Below, one piece after another: positions 50,378-60,655 of a DNA stretch of 64,000 nucleotides. The translations under genes and the position numbers were made by a program. The notes under the pieces were generated by a model. The model saw only the letters and a program-made list of their open reading frames with translations. It did no database searches and was not told the DNA's origin. Numbering within the stretch: the stretch's first letter is position 1; every line of letters begins with the position of its first letter. Source of the DNA: Phoebastria nigripes (lineage: Eukaryota > Chordata > Aves > Procellariiformes > Diomedeidae); NCBI GenBank assembly GCA_035582835.1, contig JAYKAV010002973.1:516713-580712 (forward strand). The letters run 5' to 3'.

Positions 50378-50960
50378 GTATAGGGTATGGCTGGGATGGA
50401 ATTAACTTTCCCCATAGCAACCCTCATAGTGTTGTGCTTTGTATTTGTAGCCAGAACAGTGTTGATATCACACCAGTGTTTTGGCTACTCCTGAGCAGTG
50501 CTCACACAGCATCAAGACTGTCTCTCCAACCACCCCCCACCCCTGCTCCAAAGGCCAGTAGGCAGGGGGTGGGCAAGAGATTTGGAGGGGACATAGCTGG
50601 GACTGCTGACCCAAACTGACAAAGCAATATTCCATACCATATGATATCATGCTCAGCAATAAAAGATAAGAGAAAGGAGGAGGAGAGGGGTATTTGTTAT
50701 TAAGGTGTTTGTCTTCAGAAGCAACTGCTACATGTACTGAAACCCTACTTCCTAGGAAGTGGCTGGACATCACTTGCTGTTGAGAAGTAAAGAATAAATC
50801 TTTCTGTTTTCCTTTGCTTCTGTGTGTCTTTCTTCATTAAACTGCCTTTATCTTGACACATGAGTTTTTCATCTTATTTTCTTCCCCTGTCCTGCTGAGG
50901 AGGGGAGTGATAGAGCTGCTTGGTGGGCACCTGATGGCCAGCCAAGGTCAGCCCACCACA
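50378..50960 (+). mobile_element. 5' LTR of an ERV on the plus strand
   Basis: It is related to the first LTR family but of another subfamily. The start (GGTATGGCTGGGATGGAATTAAC) lacks an intact TG, the TATA-like box is AATAAAAG at 50658-50665, the poly(A) signal ATTAAA lies at 50836-50841, and U5 ends CAGCCCACCACA at 50960. A primer-binding site follows eight bases later, which proves the orientation and that this is a 5' LTR. The CRE seen in the solo LTR has decayed here to TGATATCA (50645-50652). Confidence 0.85.
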
Positions 50961-50968
50961 GTCCTTTT

Positions 50969-50986
50969 TGGTGCCCAAGGTGGGGC
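50969..50986 (+). promoter_or_regulatory. tRNA primer-binding site of the ERV
   Basis: TGGTGCCCAAGGTGGGGC follows the LTR end. It differs at two positions from the tRNA-Lys(1,2)-type binding site used by several retroviruses. It would prime minus-strand DNA synthesis. Confidence 0.8.
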
Positions 50987-52080
50987 ACTTGAAGAATTTG
51001 AGATAAGGACAGTAATTGGGAGAAGTAACAGGCAAAACATGGACAGAACATTGCCAGAGAGCGGAATAATTGTAGGGAAATATTTTTTTTTGTAATTGTG
51101 ATGAAAGGACGAGAGGTGGAGTGTGTGTAACTTGTCTACCTTTGGTAAGTAGTGTTATGATGTTATTTTGACTTTGTTGTAGGAAATTCTTTTTGCTGAT
51201 TATATTGGGTTTCCATGGCAAGGTTTTTGGTAGAGCGGAGGCTGCAGGGGTGGCTTCTGTGAGAAGACACCAGAAGCTGCCCCATGTCAGACAGAACCAG
51301 ATCCAGCTGGCTCCAAGACAGACCCACCCTGGCCAAAGCTGAGCCAATCAACGGTGTTGGTAGCACCTCTGTGATAATATATTTAGAAAAGTTAAAAAAC
51401 ACTCTGCAACAGCAGCCAGGAAAAAGGAGTGAGAAAATTTGAAAGAAACAGCCCTGCAGACACCAAGGCCAGTGAAGAAGGAGGGGGAGGAGGTGCTCCA
51501 GCNGCCAGAGCAGACATTCCCCTGCAGCCTGTGGTGAAGACCATGGTGAAGNAGGTTGTCCCCCTGCAGCCCATGGAGGTCCACAGTGGAGCAGATATCC
51601 ACCTGCAGCCCGTGGATGACCCNACGCTGGAGCAGGTGCATGTGCCCAAAGGAGGCTGTGACCCCATGGAGAGCCCACACTGGAGCAGATTTTCTGGCAG
51701 GACCTGTGAACCCGTGGGGGACCCATGCTGGAGTAGTCTGTTCCTGAAGGACTGTACCCCATGGAAAGAACCCATGTTGGAGCAGTTCTTGAAGAACTGC
51801 AGCCCGTGGGAAGGACCCACGTTGGAGAAGTTCATGAAGGACTGTATCCCATGGGAAGGACCCCATGCTAGAGCAGGGTTGGAGCGGCAGAGACAACATG
51901 TGACGAACTGACCACAACCCCCATTCCCCACCCACCCTGCACTGCTCAGGGCAGGGGGAAGAGGTAAATGAGTCAGGAGTGAAGTTGATCCTGGGAAGAA
52001 GCGGGTGGGGGGAACATGGTTTTGGTTTTGTTCTTATTTTTCACTATCGAAAATAAAATCATGCTGATGCTGTCTCAGTT
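50987..52080 (+). mobile_element. ERV leader and internal region, 3' part missing
   Basis: Sequence from the primer-binding site to about 52080 belongs to the same insertion: GC-richer than its surroundings, with a leader, a repeat-rich ORF and a 3' segment ending in TTGTTCTTATTTTTCACTATC and an AATAAAAT word at about 52050. No gag matrix/capsid, RT or integrase is visible and no 3' LTR follows, so it is either a truncated provirus or a short non-autonomous derivative. A GGTAAGT donor-like site at 51144-51150 could be the leader splice donor. The 199- and 195-codon minus-strand frames here are antisense shadows. Confidence 0.7.
51429..51911 (+). pseudogene. Repeat-rich ERV ORF (~160 codons), function unknown
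   Basis: The frame is open from about 51396 to a TGA at 51909-51911. It has no upstream ATG; 51429 is a GTG. The product has two in-frame repeat types. First, LQP units: PLQPVV, PLQPME, HLQPVD (residues about 32-64). Second, 15-residue units at about residues 98-150: EPMLEQFLKNCSPWEG, then PTLEKFMKDCIPWEG, preceded by a partial FLKDCTPWK. The DNA period is 49, 45 and 45 bases (51721, 51770, 51815, 51860). A Gly run (GGGGG) lies near residue 20. Three N bases occur (51503, 51552, 51623). I recognise no gag, protease or accessory domain. I recall similar sequence as a common bird ERV segment, but its role is unknown to me. Confidence 0.6.
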
Positions 52081-54892
52081 AATCTACCTCATAGTTGCTT
52101 TTTTTTTTATATTCTTGGGTGAACTATCATTAGACGAATGATGACTGTGCATATGCAAATACTGACAGTGCATGTTCCAAGAAAGAGTGAAGGTATAAGA
52201 ATACATGAGAAATATACCTCACAGTTTGTGATTTCATGTGCTGAACCAGATCTTCACCTGCTGTAAATCAGTTCATAAAAGGCTAAGTGGAAATCTTTGG
52301 ACTTCTCTGACTTATAACTCATATAGACCTGCCTTAATCACACCAATGGCTCATGACCAACTGAATGGCCAAACTGCATGACAAGTCAATCTATTTTTCA
52401 CACCTATTTTAACATGTTGGCAAGTATAGTCTTATAATTTTAGTAAATGGCTGAGAATTCAAAATAATATGTCCTAAGCTTTCTACAGAAAAAGTAACAA
52501 GAATACATACATGTTTCAATCATGCATTTGAGCAGGTTTTTTAAAAAGTCAGCTATACCATTACTGTACTGTAAGAGTAAAAATGATGTGAAGGAATTAG
52601 AAACAAATATCTCTGTGTTAAAAATAGTCATCACAGCTTAAATGTCAGTGAGAGCCAGCAGAGGGGTTCAGGCTGGAACTGAGGAAACTGGAACTGTGGC
52701 TGTGGTGGGGGTGCAGCATGTCACTGATGGAGCCCATGGTGGCGTTTGGGTTCAATGCCATGGGAGAGCCTTGCAGCAAGCCCATGGTGTTCAGCTCTGG
52801 AGAGCCATGGGGGCCATTATTCACATAGGAATAATTTCTAAATCATAACTGCTGTGCAGGAACCATGTCTGAATATTCAGTTTGAACTGCTATTCTAACA
52901 AACAGCCCTATTGAAAGACTAAGTGTATTAACCTGATGGCATACATTTTAGATAGTACCATTTCGAATGCNATAACTGATCTAAAACATTTAGAACTGGA
53001 TATGCAATCGAAAGTTCTTAAGTGGTTGAGAACATACCAATTCTGGCAGATNTGGAGTTGTTCGCTATTTATCATAGCACTGAGTGAATGTCACAGAGAA
53101 TTAGGAGCACCTATAATTTATGTTATCTGTAATGCAATATTTCTTCATTGTAGCCTGTAATTTCCAGTTGCAGTGGCTAACGTTGCCTTGTGCTTTTTGT
53201 TCAATACTAGGGGTAAGGCTCTATCTCTAAAAGAATATGTTAGTCTTTAAACAGTTGCAAAAAACCAACCAAGTAAACAAATAAACAAAACTCAAACAAG
53301 ATAAGGTACTTGCTTCACATTGGCTTATTCCCTGTTTGATTTCATTTTCAATGGACTCCTGACATTTCAGACTGGACAAGCACAACTGCTGTAGCAAAGT
53401 GTAATGTCACAACCATATCAGTAGGGTGATATAAATTTACAATGGTAAGGATTTAGCTCACTTTTGATCATATTTCTGCCACTGCAAGCTTAGAACAGCC
53501 ATTAAGTGAATGGAAGCTCCTGTATCCTTTAGAAATGCTTGAACTCACTTTATCACGGAGTGTTATTATTCAGGATTTTGTCAGTCTATAGTGTTTTACA
53601 ATGCATTGAACCTAGTGTGCCTAGCTGTCCTACTTCAGTATGCATTAAGTCACTAGAAAGATTATTTGGGAACAAAGATGCTTTGACACCGTGCGTTTCA
53701 TCATCGGCAGAAATGAAATTTATTATTTCTGTTTCCAAATATGGACATGAGAGTTGTCATCTCCTATTTCCATCCTTGCTTCTTTTATCTACTTATTACC
53801 CCTGGGGCAGATGAAAACAGCTACAGGGAGCATATGAGGGAAAAGGTAGGAAAGAAGAAGGAGTCACAAACGGAGCTAATATTTGAAAAATAAGTTATCT
53901 TTTCTCAAAATATGGGCAAACTGAGTTAAAAAACAAACACATATTTTTCATCATTAAAAATTTACTTTTAGAATTAAAATCAGAAGTCAGATCTTCCTAT
54001 TCTCTGATCCTCATAACTTCTGAACAGGGATCTCTAGGCTTTTGAAAGCAGAGAGGAAAATAAGGCAGGAAAAATATAACTGATGTAAAAGACCTTTGCC
54101 TTTCTCCCCTTCTTTCTCTGCAGACCACTTCAGAAGCGTGAAAAAGGAGGCAGAGAGCAGTCATATTTCAGTTTTTACCTGTGAAGACAGATGATTCAGT
54201 AATTGCTACTCTATTATCTCAAAGCAACATACACAAGGCAAGAGAAGTAGCAAAAAGAGGAAAGGGATATCTGAAATAGCTTAGATGGAAATACAACATG
54301 GATAAGGGTATAGTTCATTATCTCTTGCTATCTCTGCTACTCTGAAAATAAAGATCTCAGACTTACCACAGCCTCTTCCCTCTCCTGTCCTGCACTTCGG
54401 GAAACTACAGGCTGCCATAAACACCAAGGTATTAAATAAAAAGCTGTGAGAAATCTTGGTGAAAGGGAAAAATTGAATTGTTGCAGGAGGCAAAGCAAGC
54501 AGTGACACCATGTAGTGAAACAGAAGTGCTTGTAGGCAGCATCCTGGCTAAAAGAACCCACTGTCACCACTAGCTGGTTCAAGCTGTGTCTTCCTTCTGA
54601 CTTTCCAGCTGCAGCAGCAGCCTCAGGGAACTAGAGGAATTTGTGAGGACTGTGTGTGTGAGGGCATAGTGTGAGGTGAGGAGATGGTGAAGCTGGAGCA
54701 GGGAGCTGGAAAGGAAAGGAATAATACAGAGGGGACATGTTCTAGGCATCAAAACAACATGCTGTGTCATTACTTAGAATAAGGCACTTAGGACTGAGAT
54801 TTTTCAACGTAAGGCATGAGAATAAGTCCTTGAACTGATTAGAAAAATCTTAGCCCACTTTGTTTGCAAACAAACATTTGTAATTTTTGTAG
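52081..54892. other. Mostly AT-rich DNA with one GC-rich island
   Basis: Apart from the island at 52646-52818, no gene or repeat is recognised. The 91-codon frame at 53539-53814 and the minus-strand frames near 54281-54770 show no domain. Confidence 0.55.
52646..52818 (-). other. Coding-like GC-rich island, unidentified
   Basis: On the minus strand a frame reads from about 52818 to a TGA at 52646-52648 with the composition of a transcription-factor-like C-terminus: it contains ELNTMGLLQGSPMALNPN, then SISDMLHPHHSHSS, then LNPSAGSH and the stop. The frame is closed upstream by a TGA roughly 27 bases further. A TTTAG that could be a splice acceptor lies just after that stop. The plus strand also has a 68-codon frame here, less protein-like. 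It is either a terminal exon, a retrocopy fragment or chance. I cannot name a family. Confidence 0.35.
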
Positions 54893-55192
54893 CGAGGTGG
54901 GTGTCGGTCTCTTCCTAAGAAACAAGTGATAGGATGAGAGGAAACGGCCTCAAGTTGCACCAGGGGAGGTTTAGATTGGATATTAGGAAAAATTTCTTCA
55001 CTGAAAGGGTTGTCAAGCATTGGAACAGGCTGCCCAGGGAAGTGGTTGAGTCACCATCCCTGGAGGTATTTAAAAGACGTGTAGATGTGGCACTTAGGGA
55101 CATGGTTTAGTGGTGGACTTGGCAGTGTTAGGTTTATGGTTGGACTCAATGATCTTAAAGGTCTTTTCTGACCTAAATGATTCTATTCTATG
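54893..55192 (+). mobile_element. CR1 LINE 3' end fragment (~300 bp)
   Basis: It begins near CGAGGTGGGTGTCGGTCTC and includes GGCCTCAAGTTGCACCAGG, the GTTTAGATTGGATATTAGG block and a 3' tail ATGATTCTATTCTATG. It matches the 3' part of the copy at 20592-22009 and belongs to that subfamily. It holds only the last codons of the RT frame and the 3' untranslated region. Confidence 0.92.
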
Positions 55193-57162
55193 GGAAAGAA
55201 GCAAGGAAAACAATAAGGACAAAACATAACAGCAATCATTTTGTAGAAAGACTATGACTAAGTTCCTGTCTTTACAGCAATAATGTAAGAACCTTATTTA
55301 TGTGTCATAATTTCCTTTTTAGGAGCCTATTTTTATACTTTGGGGGGGAAAAAAAAAAGTAACCTCTTTCTTCTTCCAAAGAAAAGCTACTTTAATAGGA
55401 AGCTAAGAATAAATATATGTTACAAACATGTATGCATGAAAAAACGTTATTGCAGAAATCACTGAAGGTACTGATTACTCAAGTTACTAGTTGTCCCATT
55501 ATGTCCTCCATGGCTATAAAAATCTTCACTTACAGTCACAGGCCCATGAGTTTCAGAGTTAACAATGAGTTTGGGAGGGAGGGGGAGAGGAAGATTTAGG
55601 AATATACAATATGGACAGTCAAACCATAATTCTGCCCTATCATGAATCCCAGCAATGCTATACTGTCATGAATAATACATATCCCATCTGAATCTAGACT
55701 AGATGCAGCGTTTTTTGCCTGTCAGGAAAAAAAATGGTACTGAGCCAAACCATAATCTATGAAAACAGATACTCTTTATCTAGGTGGAAAAATTGTGTGT
55801 TTAGCATACTCAAATTAAAGATAGGTTTTACACTTAAAATAGGTAGTTTGTGACTATAATGCAAGTTTAGGAAAGTTACAAAGGAGTTTGAAAACAGTGA
55901 CTTGTGCCAAATGTGTCTTAGGATAAATTACTATTTTGATAACTTCTTTAAGTGGAGCATTTAAATGTCAATGTGTTCCCTTTTGAAATGGAATGGAACA
56001 TTTTGATTGCTCAAATTGAAATTATTTTCTTCTGTGAAATGTAGTTCACATTATACAAAAGATCAGAATTAAACGTAATTGATCATCTTTTACCTAAACA
56101 TATTCTTTTTTATTAGCAATAATTCTTTTATGTACATTTGGGAAATTCCAATAAACTTTGGGGGTTTTTATAATTTACAAAGAAAAAAAAATTGAAATCA
56201 CAGAATTTTATAAAAACAGGAAAGCTGTTTTCTGTTTGTTTCAAATTTATAAAAAATACTGTCATAATAACCCAGATAGATAGATAAATTTTTTACAGCT
56301 CTTACACTTTCCAATGTTCAAGGAACACCACTGAGATTAGTCAGTTGTCCAAGCCTTTGGTCAGAGAATAAGTAACATCAGTTTCCAAGAGCTACCCAGC
56401 AAAATAAAAACGCATCCTCAGGGAGCAAGAGTGCTGGCACAAAATCTATCCTGGGGCAATCAACTGCATAAATGTAGCTAAACATGTGCCATCTGTGGAG
56501 GAGTTTGTCCAGCAAAATCAGCAGCATTTCTCTTACAAAACACACAATTGCTTTGGGATGTGATTCTATGCAGGTAAATTCAGGATATCTGAAGCTGTTG
56601 CCAGCCTGTTATCTTGAAATGTCTGAAACGGTGACTGCATTTTGTGCGGCAGGGATTACTGCAGAAGCAGTAACACAGAGAAGCTTCTCGACGCTTATTC
56701 CAGTGTCCAAGTGACTTGTTTACTCCTGAACAGATGGTCGTGCAACTACAGCGTACATCAGCTGACACCTTTATTACCCTAATAAGTAACAGGAAGAAAC
56801 ACCAACAGGTTTCTATCTTGTTAACACAGTGGGATGTGAAAGCTACAGAGAAATTCTGCTAAGTGCCAAAGGTATCAAACTAGATGGATCCACCAGGAGC
56901 ACAGCAAACCAATCTGCCTGGTTGTTGCCAAAGCCCTGCTCTTCNTTGCATTGCTACTTGATACACAAGGCCTGTATTTTTCTCCTAACAGGTTTACTGA
57001 TCTGCATTTCTTTGTATGTACATCTCTTACTGGAAAGCAGCCTTGATTTTTAACCCATTGGAGACTTTATTTCTCTCGTGTAACACCTGTCTTTGGACTG
57101 TTTGAAAAAAAATTTTTGGTGTTTTTTTTTTTCTTTTTCTTCATTTTTCTTTGCTTTTGCAG

Positions 57163-57270
57163 GGTTGTATAGTATATATGGCTCAATCATGGGCCACAAA
57201 AGTTGTGGGAAACAGAGTACTCACTGCTTGAATGGAATCTGTTCTTTGAATTACACCAAAACCAAGGATG
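57163..57270 (+). other. Candidate host exon, 108 bp
   Basis: A 35-base pyrimidine tract ending TTTTGCAG (AG at 57161-57162) and a good donor, GATGGTAAGAT (GT at 57271), bound a 108-base segment. Only one of its three frames is free of stops. It is phase-symmetric (a phase 1 intron on each side) and encodes YSIYGSIMGHKSCGKQ, then CLNGICSLNYTKTKD, with four Cys. Symmetric phase-1 exons are common in extracellular modules, but I recognise no domain, and a non-coding RNA exon or chance is possible. Confidence 0.35.
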
Positions 57271-57289
57271 GTAAGATTTGTGGCATAGG

Positions 57290-57555
57290 TATACAGGTAG
57301 CTCCGTCAGGAGCTGCCACTGGCTCGGGGAATGCCGCCNGCCGGCTGGGGGCAATGGCCTGACAGACCCTGGGGAGGGGGAAACAACAGCCCTTAGTGTC
57401 ACGGTGTGTGGGGTGCACCTGCCACCTCCCCCATGGGGTCCCAGGGTACAGCCAGCTGGGGGGATGGGGGAGAAATGCAGCCCCAGAACCATGAGCAGGA
57501 CCCCAGGCTGAGGGGGCAGCACCCGCTGCGGGCACCCCGCTCCTCCTGGTGAGCA
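57290..57555. other. GC-rich block of unknown origin
   Basis: About 265 bases of clearly GC-rich sequence (G and C runs, few CpG) sit abruptly in AT-rich DNA directly after the candidate exon. Open frames exist on both strands (77, 101 and 123 codons), as expected from base composition. It matches none of the LTR or CR1 elements here. It may be a repeat family I do not know. Confidence 0.45.
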
Positions 57556-60500
57556 CAACGCCAGAGGGAAGGGCTGGGGTTCTTAGTAGAGCCCTTTAGA
57601 CTCTGTCATTAATGAGGATTTTCTGTATCAATTAGATAATTCAGCTCTTAAGCTGTTAAAACATTAAATGGAGTAACAGTAGATTCATAGCTCCATCTAT
57701 ATGGTGTGTTCCTTGGACCCAGAACAAGATTTGAGGCATCATGGTTGACTTTTGGGAATGCATTGAATGTTGTACTGCTTAAAACCAGCCTACAGCTGGC
57801 CCAAAGAAACAAAAATGCTGGAATACCTGTGGTGGGGATTCTTGGTCCTCAATTTCACCTGTTTTGCTTAACAAATAACTTCTATTGGTTTGCATTACCA
57901 GTTCCTGCAAAAATAGCCATTGTCGGGCAGCAACAGCTGAAGCACAGCAGCCTCCCAAAACTAATAAAACGTATTTGGCTTGATACATGGTCTTGTCCTC
58001 TTAAATATACAAAGGTAAAAGGTTTTAGGAGAAGAAAATGCAAGCAAATTTCTCCACCTAGTCTCTCCAAAAGACATGAATAAGGCTACATGCATGCTGT
58101 TTACATCGTGCTTACCTTCTGTGCAAAAGCAACCAGCAATCTATGTGGCCATTTTGACATACTGCTTTTCCAGCATCCATGCTTATAGAAATGATGCAAC
58201 AAGTATAAAACAATATGTAAAATCTGGCAATGTGTATGTCTAAAACTGCCTAAATGCCTATTTGTATGATTATTTACTGTAATTGTTTTAAGTCCATTCA
58301 AAGGTAATTGAGTTAGATGTATTCCAGTATGCTGCAGTTTTCTGCTCAGCGGAAAACCAGGTACAGCACAGCCTGTGACAGTGTTTGCTTTCTTCTGTCA
58401 CCTTGTCAGTATCTCAGCTCTGAAGGTGGATCACTGAAGACATCTTTTCTCTGACACTTCTGTCAAAAGGCAGTTTTATTATTATTTTTCTTTTTTATTG
58501 TTATTAAAACAGAAGCAGCAGCCATCGAAATAGAAGGAAAACAAATTCTGTCAACTGTGAAAGTAAGATTTCCCTCACAGGCAAAATCTGCCCCAGAGGA
58601 ATTCCAAGCACTGAAACTGTGTTAAAATTACTGTATGCATCAAGGGGGAATACTTAGTACTTTTAACAATAAAACTGTATTTGAGAAATAGAGATTTATA
58701 GGCATGTCCAATTTTATATGTTATGTATCTTACAAATGAGGAACATCAGCATTGTCACCAGCAGTGACAATGTGGTAGATAAAAAGTTCTCCTAAAAAGA
58801 TAAGTATTTATCAAATCCATAAAACTTTGACTACGATCAAAAGTACTGTTGTGATGTGTAACACGCTTCTATGTATGCATCTGATTAGGCATAATGCTGA
58901 CATCTCCCTGACCCTAGATGGCACTGTTTGAGTGAAGTGGCCCTAGGAAGCTTCCTGCGCACTCAAGATACTCAGAAAGCAAAGCATTTTAGAAGAAATT
59001 AATAGCAACGCTAATATTTTCTGTTAATTAATATTACTGAAAAAAATCAGAAACAGTACTGACAGATTTCAGTTCCAATGTATTATACTACATCTTCATG
59101 ACTGCTCCTTCTTAAAAAGCAAAATTTAGGTCTAGATTTAACTTTCATTCATTTATTTGTTTTTACTGAAACACATCCCACATTTACAAATTGCAAGCAG
59201 CTATGCTTTTATTTCTGCTAGTGCTAGTATAGTCACACTTCTGGGGCTTGCTGACATCAGTACTTGATTTTGCATAATAGCACACAGGGTCTTTATTTTT
59301 GTAGTATTTATTTGTGTTTATTTGTATTTATTTGTAGTATTTATTTTGTAGTATTACTCAAATGAGAGAATCTCTTCTACAAGCCCTGTTAGCCCTGCAT
59401 TGATATTCCTCTGTATGTATTTCTATATAGGTATACCATTAGGAACGGTTCCTTTCTTTTCATGAAGACAATTTATTGAAAGAAGAATGTTGATTTTACA
59501 CAACCAAAGAGGATCCACTGAAGTACATAAAGTATATTTTTGTAATTATTCCCATTAGAGAAACATGCCCAGTGTTATGAAATATGCTCTCTCTGCAGAA
59601 TCCAAGATGCTTGCACGTGGCTGGCAGGTAGGACACAGTTTCTATAGGACACCTGTGTCCTTCTGGAGAGTGAGCTTTAGGGCATCTCAGACGAGCTGGG
59701 AAACTATGTTTAGATGACTGAATCAGGTCCCTAGCTGGTTGGTAAGCGACATTGCTGTCTAGGACTCTCTGATCATATTATTTGGATTTCCAGGGCACAG
59801 TTCATTTCCTAAACACCAGTAAGTCATTAACAGTTTGAACATAATAAAAATATATCCAAGTGTCAAGTAGTATTCAAGCCTCCAAAGATCTTCACAAGGT
59901 TGGAAGATACTGCATGAGCCTTACAGGAGGTCTGAGCAAGAGAGAAGACAAGCATAATAAAGACCAGTCTCTTCTCTCTACCAGCTGCCAAATTGACAAA
60001 TCTCTCTTCTGGAGATAGTGTTACAAGTCAGATGAAGCATTTGAAGTGGGAGAAAAGCAATGCATCATATAAATAAAAATGAAACGCTCAGCATCTGACA
60101 AAAAATGCCTGCAGTGCAACAATTCCTAGTCACAACTGATTCTGTTAGTGGAGAAGGGGAACATACCTAAAGACTTTTAGCCCTTCAGTTGACCACAGAA
60201 AATAAAAATGTCTTCATTCATGATAGAAAACACTGGCATATGCAATATGAATTTTATCCCCCAAAAAANCATGATTTTTAATGCAAAAGAAAGGCAGAAA
60301 GCAGCTGTAGGATTGTTTAGCATTCCAAACTGACTTGCCCACTTCTGAATGTCTGTTCTAAGAGAATATTTAGTAGTGCAGCTGGCATTGTTACTGATTG
60401 AAGAACTCCACTTATTGCATTGAGCATCTTACTTTCCTGGAAAAGTATCTCACAGCTTCCTACTCAATTTATCCATCAGCCAAGCTCAAATTTCTTGGGG

Positions 60501-60655
60501 TTTTTCTCTTTTTGCTTTTTTCTTTGGTTTTCCTTCCCTTCCCTCCCCTGCCCCTCCACCTCCCCTTGCCTTCGCCCTTCAACTTTTCCTCTCCCTCCTC
60601 TTTCTCTTCTCCCTCCCTGACCCTCTCCCCCTTCCCTTTCGTCTCCCTTCCCTTT
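60501..60655. repeat. Polypyrimidine tract, ~155 bp
   Basis: C/T make up almost the whole stretch, from TTTTTCTCTT to CTTCCCTTT. The minus-strand frame of 80 codons rich in Gly, Glu, Arg and Lys is a by-product of the purine-rich strand. Such tracts can form triplex DNA. Confidence 0.88.

Noticed and set aside
51163..51935. Minus-strand ORFs of 157-199 codons
   Set aside because: Antisense to the ERV leader and repeat ORF; the primer-binding site and LTR fix the sense strand as plus.
57187..57558. 123- and 101-codon minus-strand ORFs in the GC-rich block
   Set aside because: Long frames on both strands follow from the GC-rich composition; no family resemblance.
57706..58083. 125-codon plus-strand ORF
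   Set aside because: No motif or splice context; an equally open minus-strand frame overlaps it.
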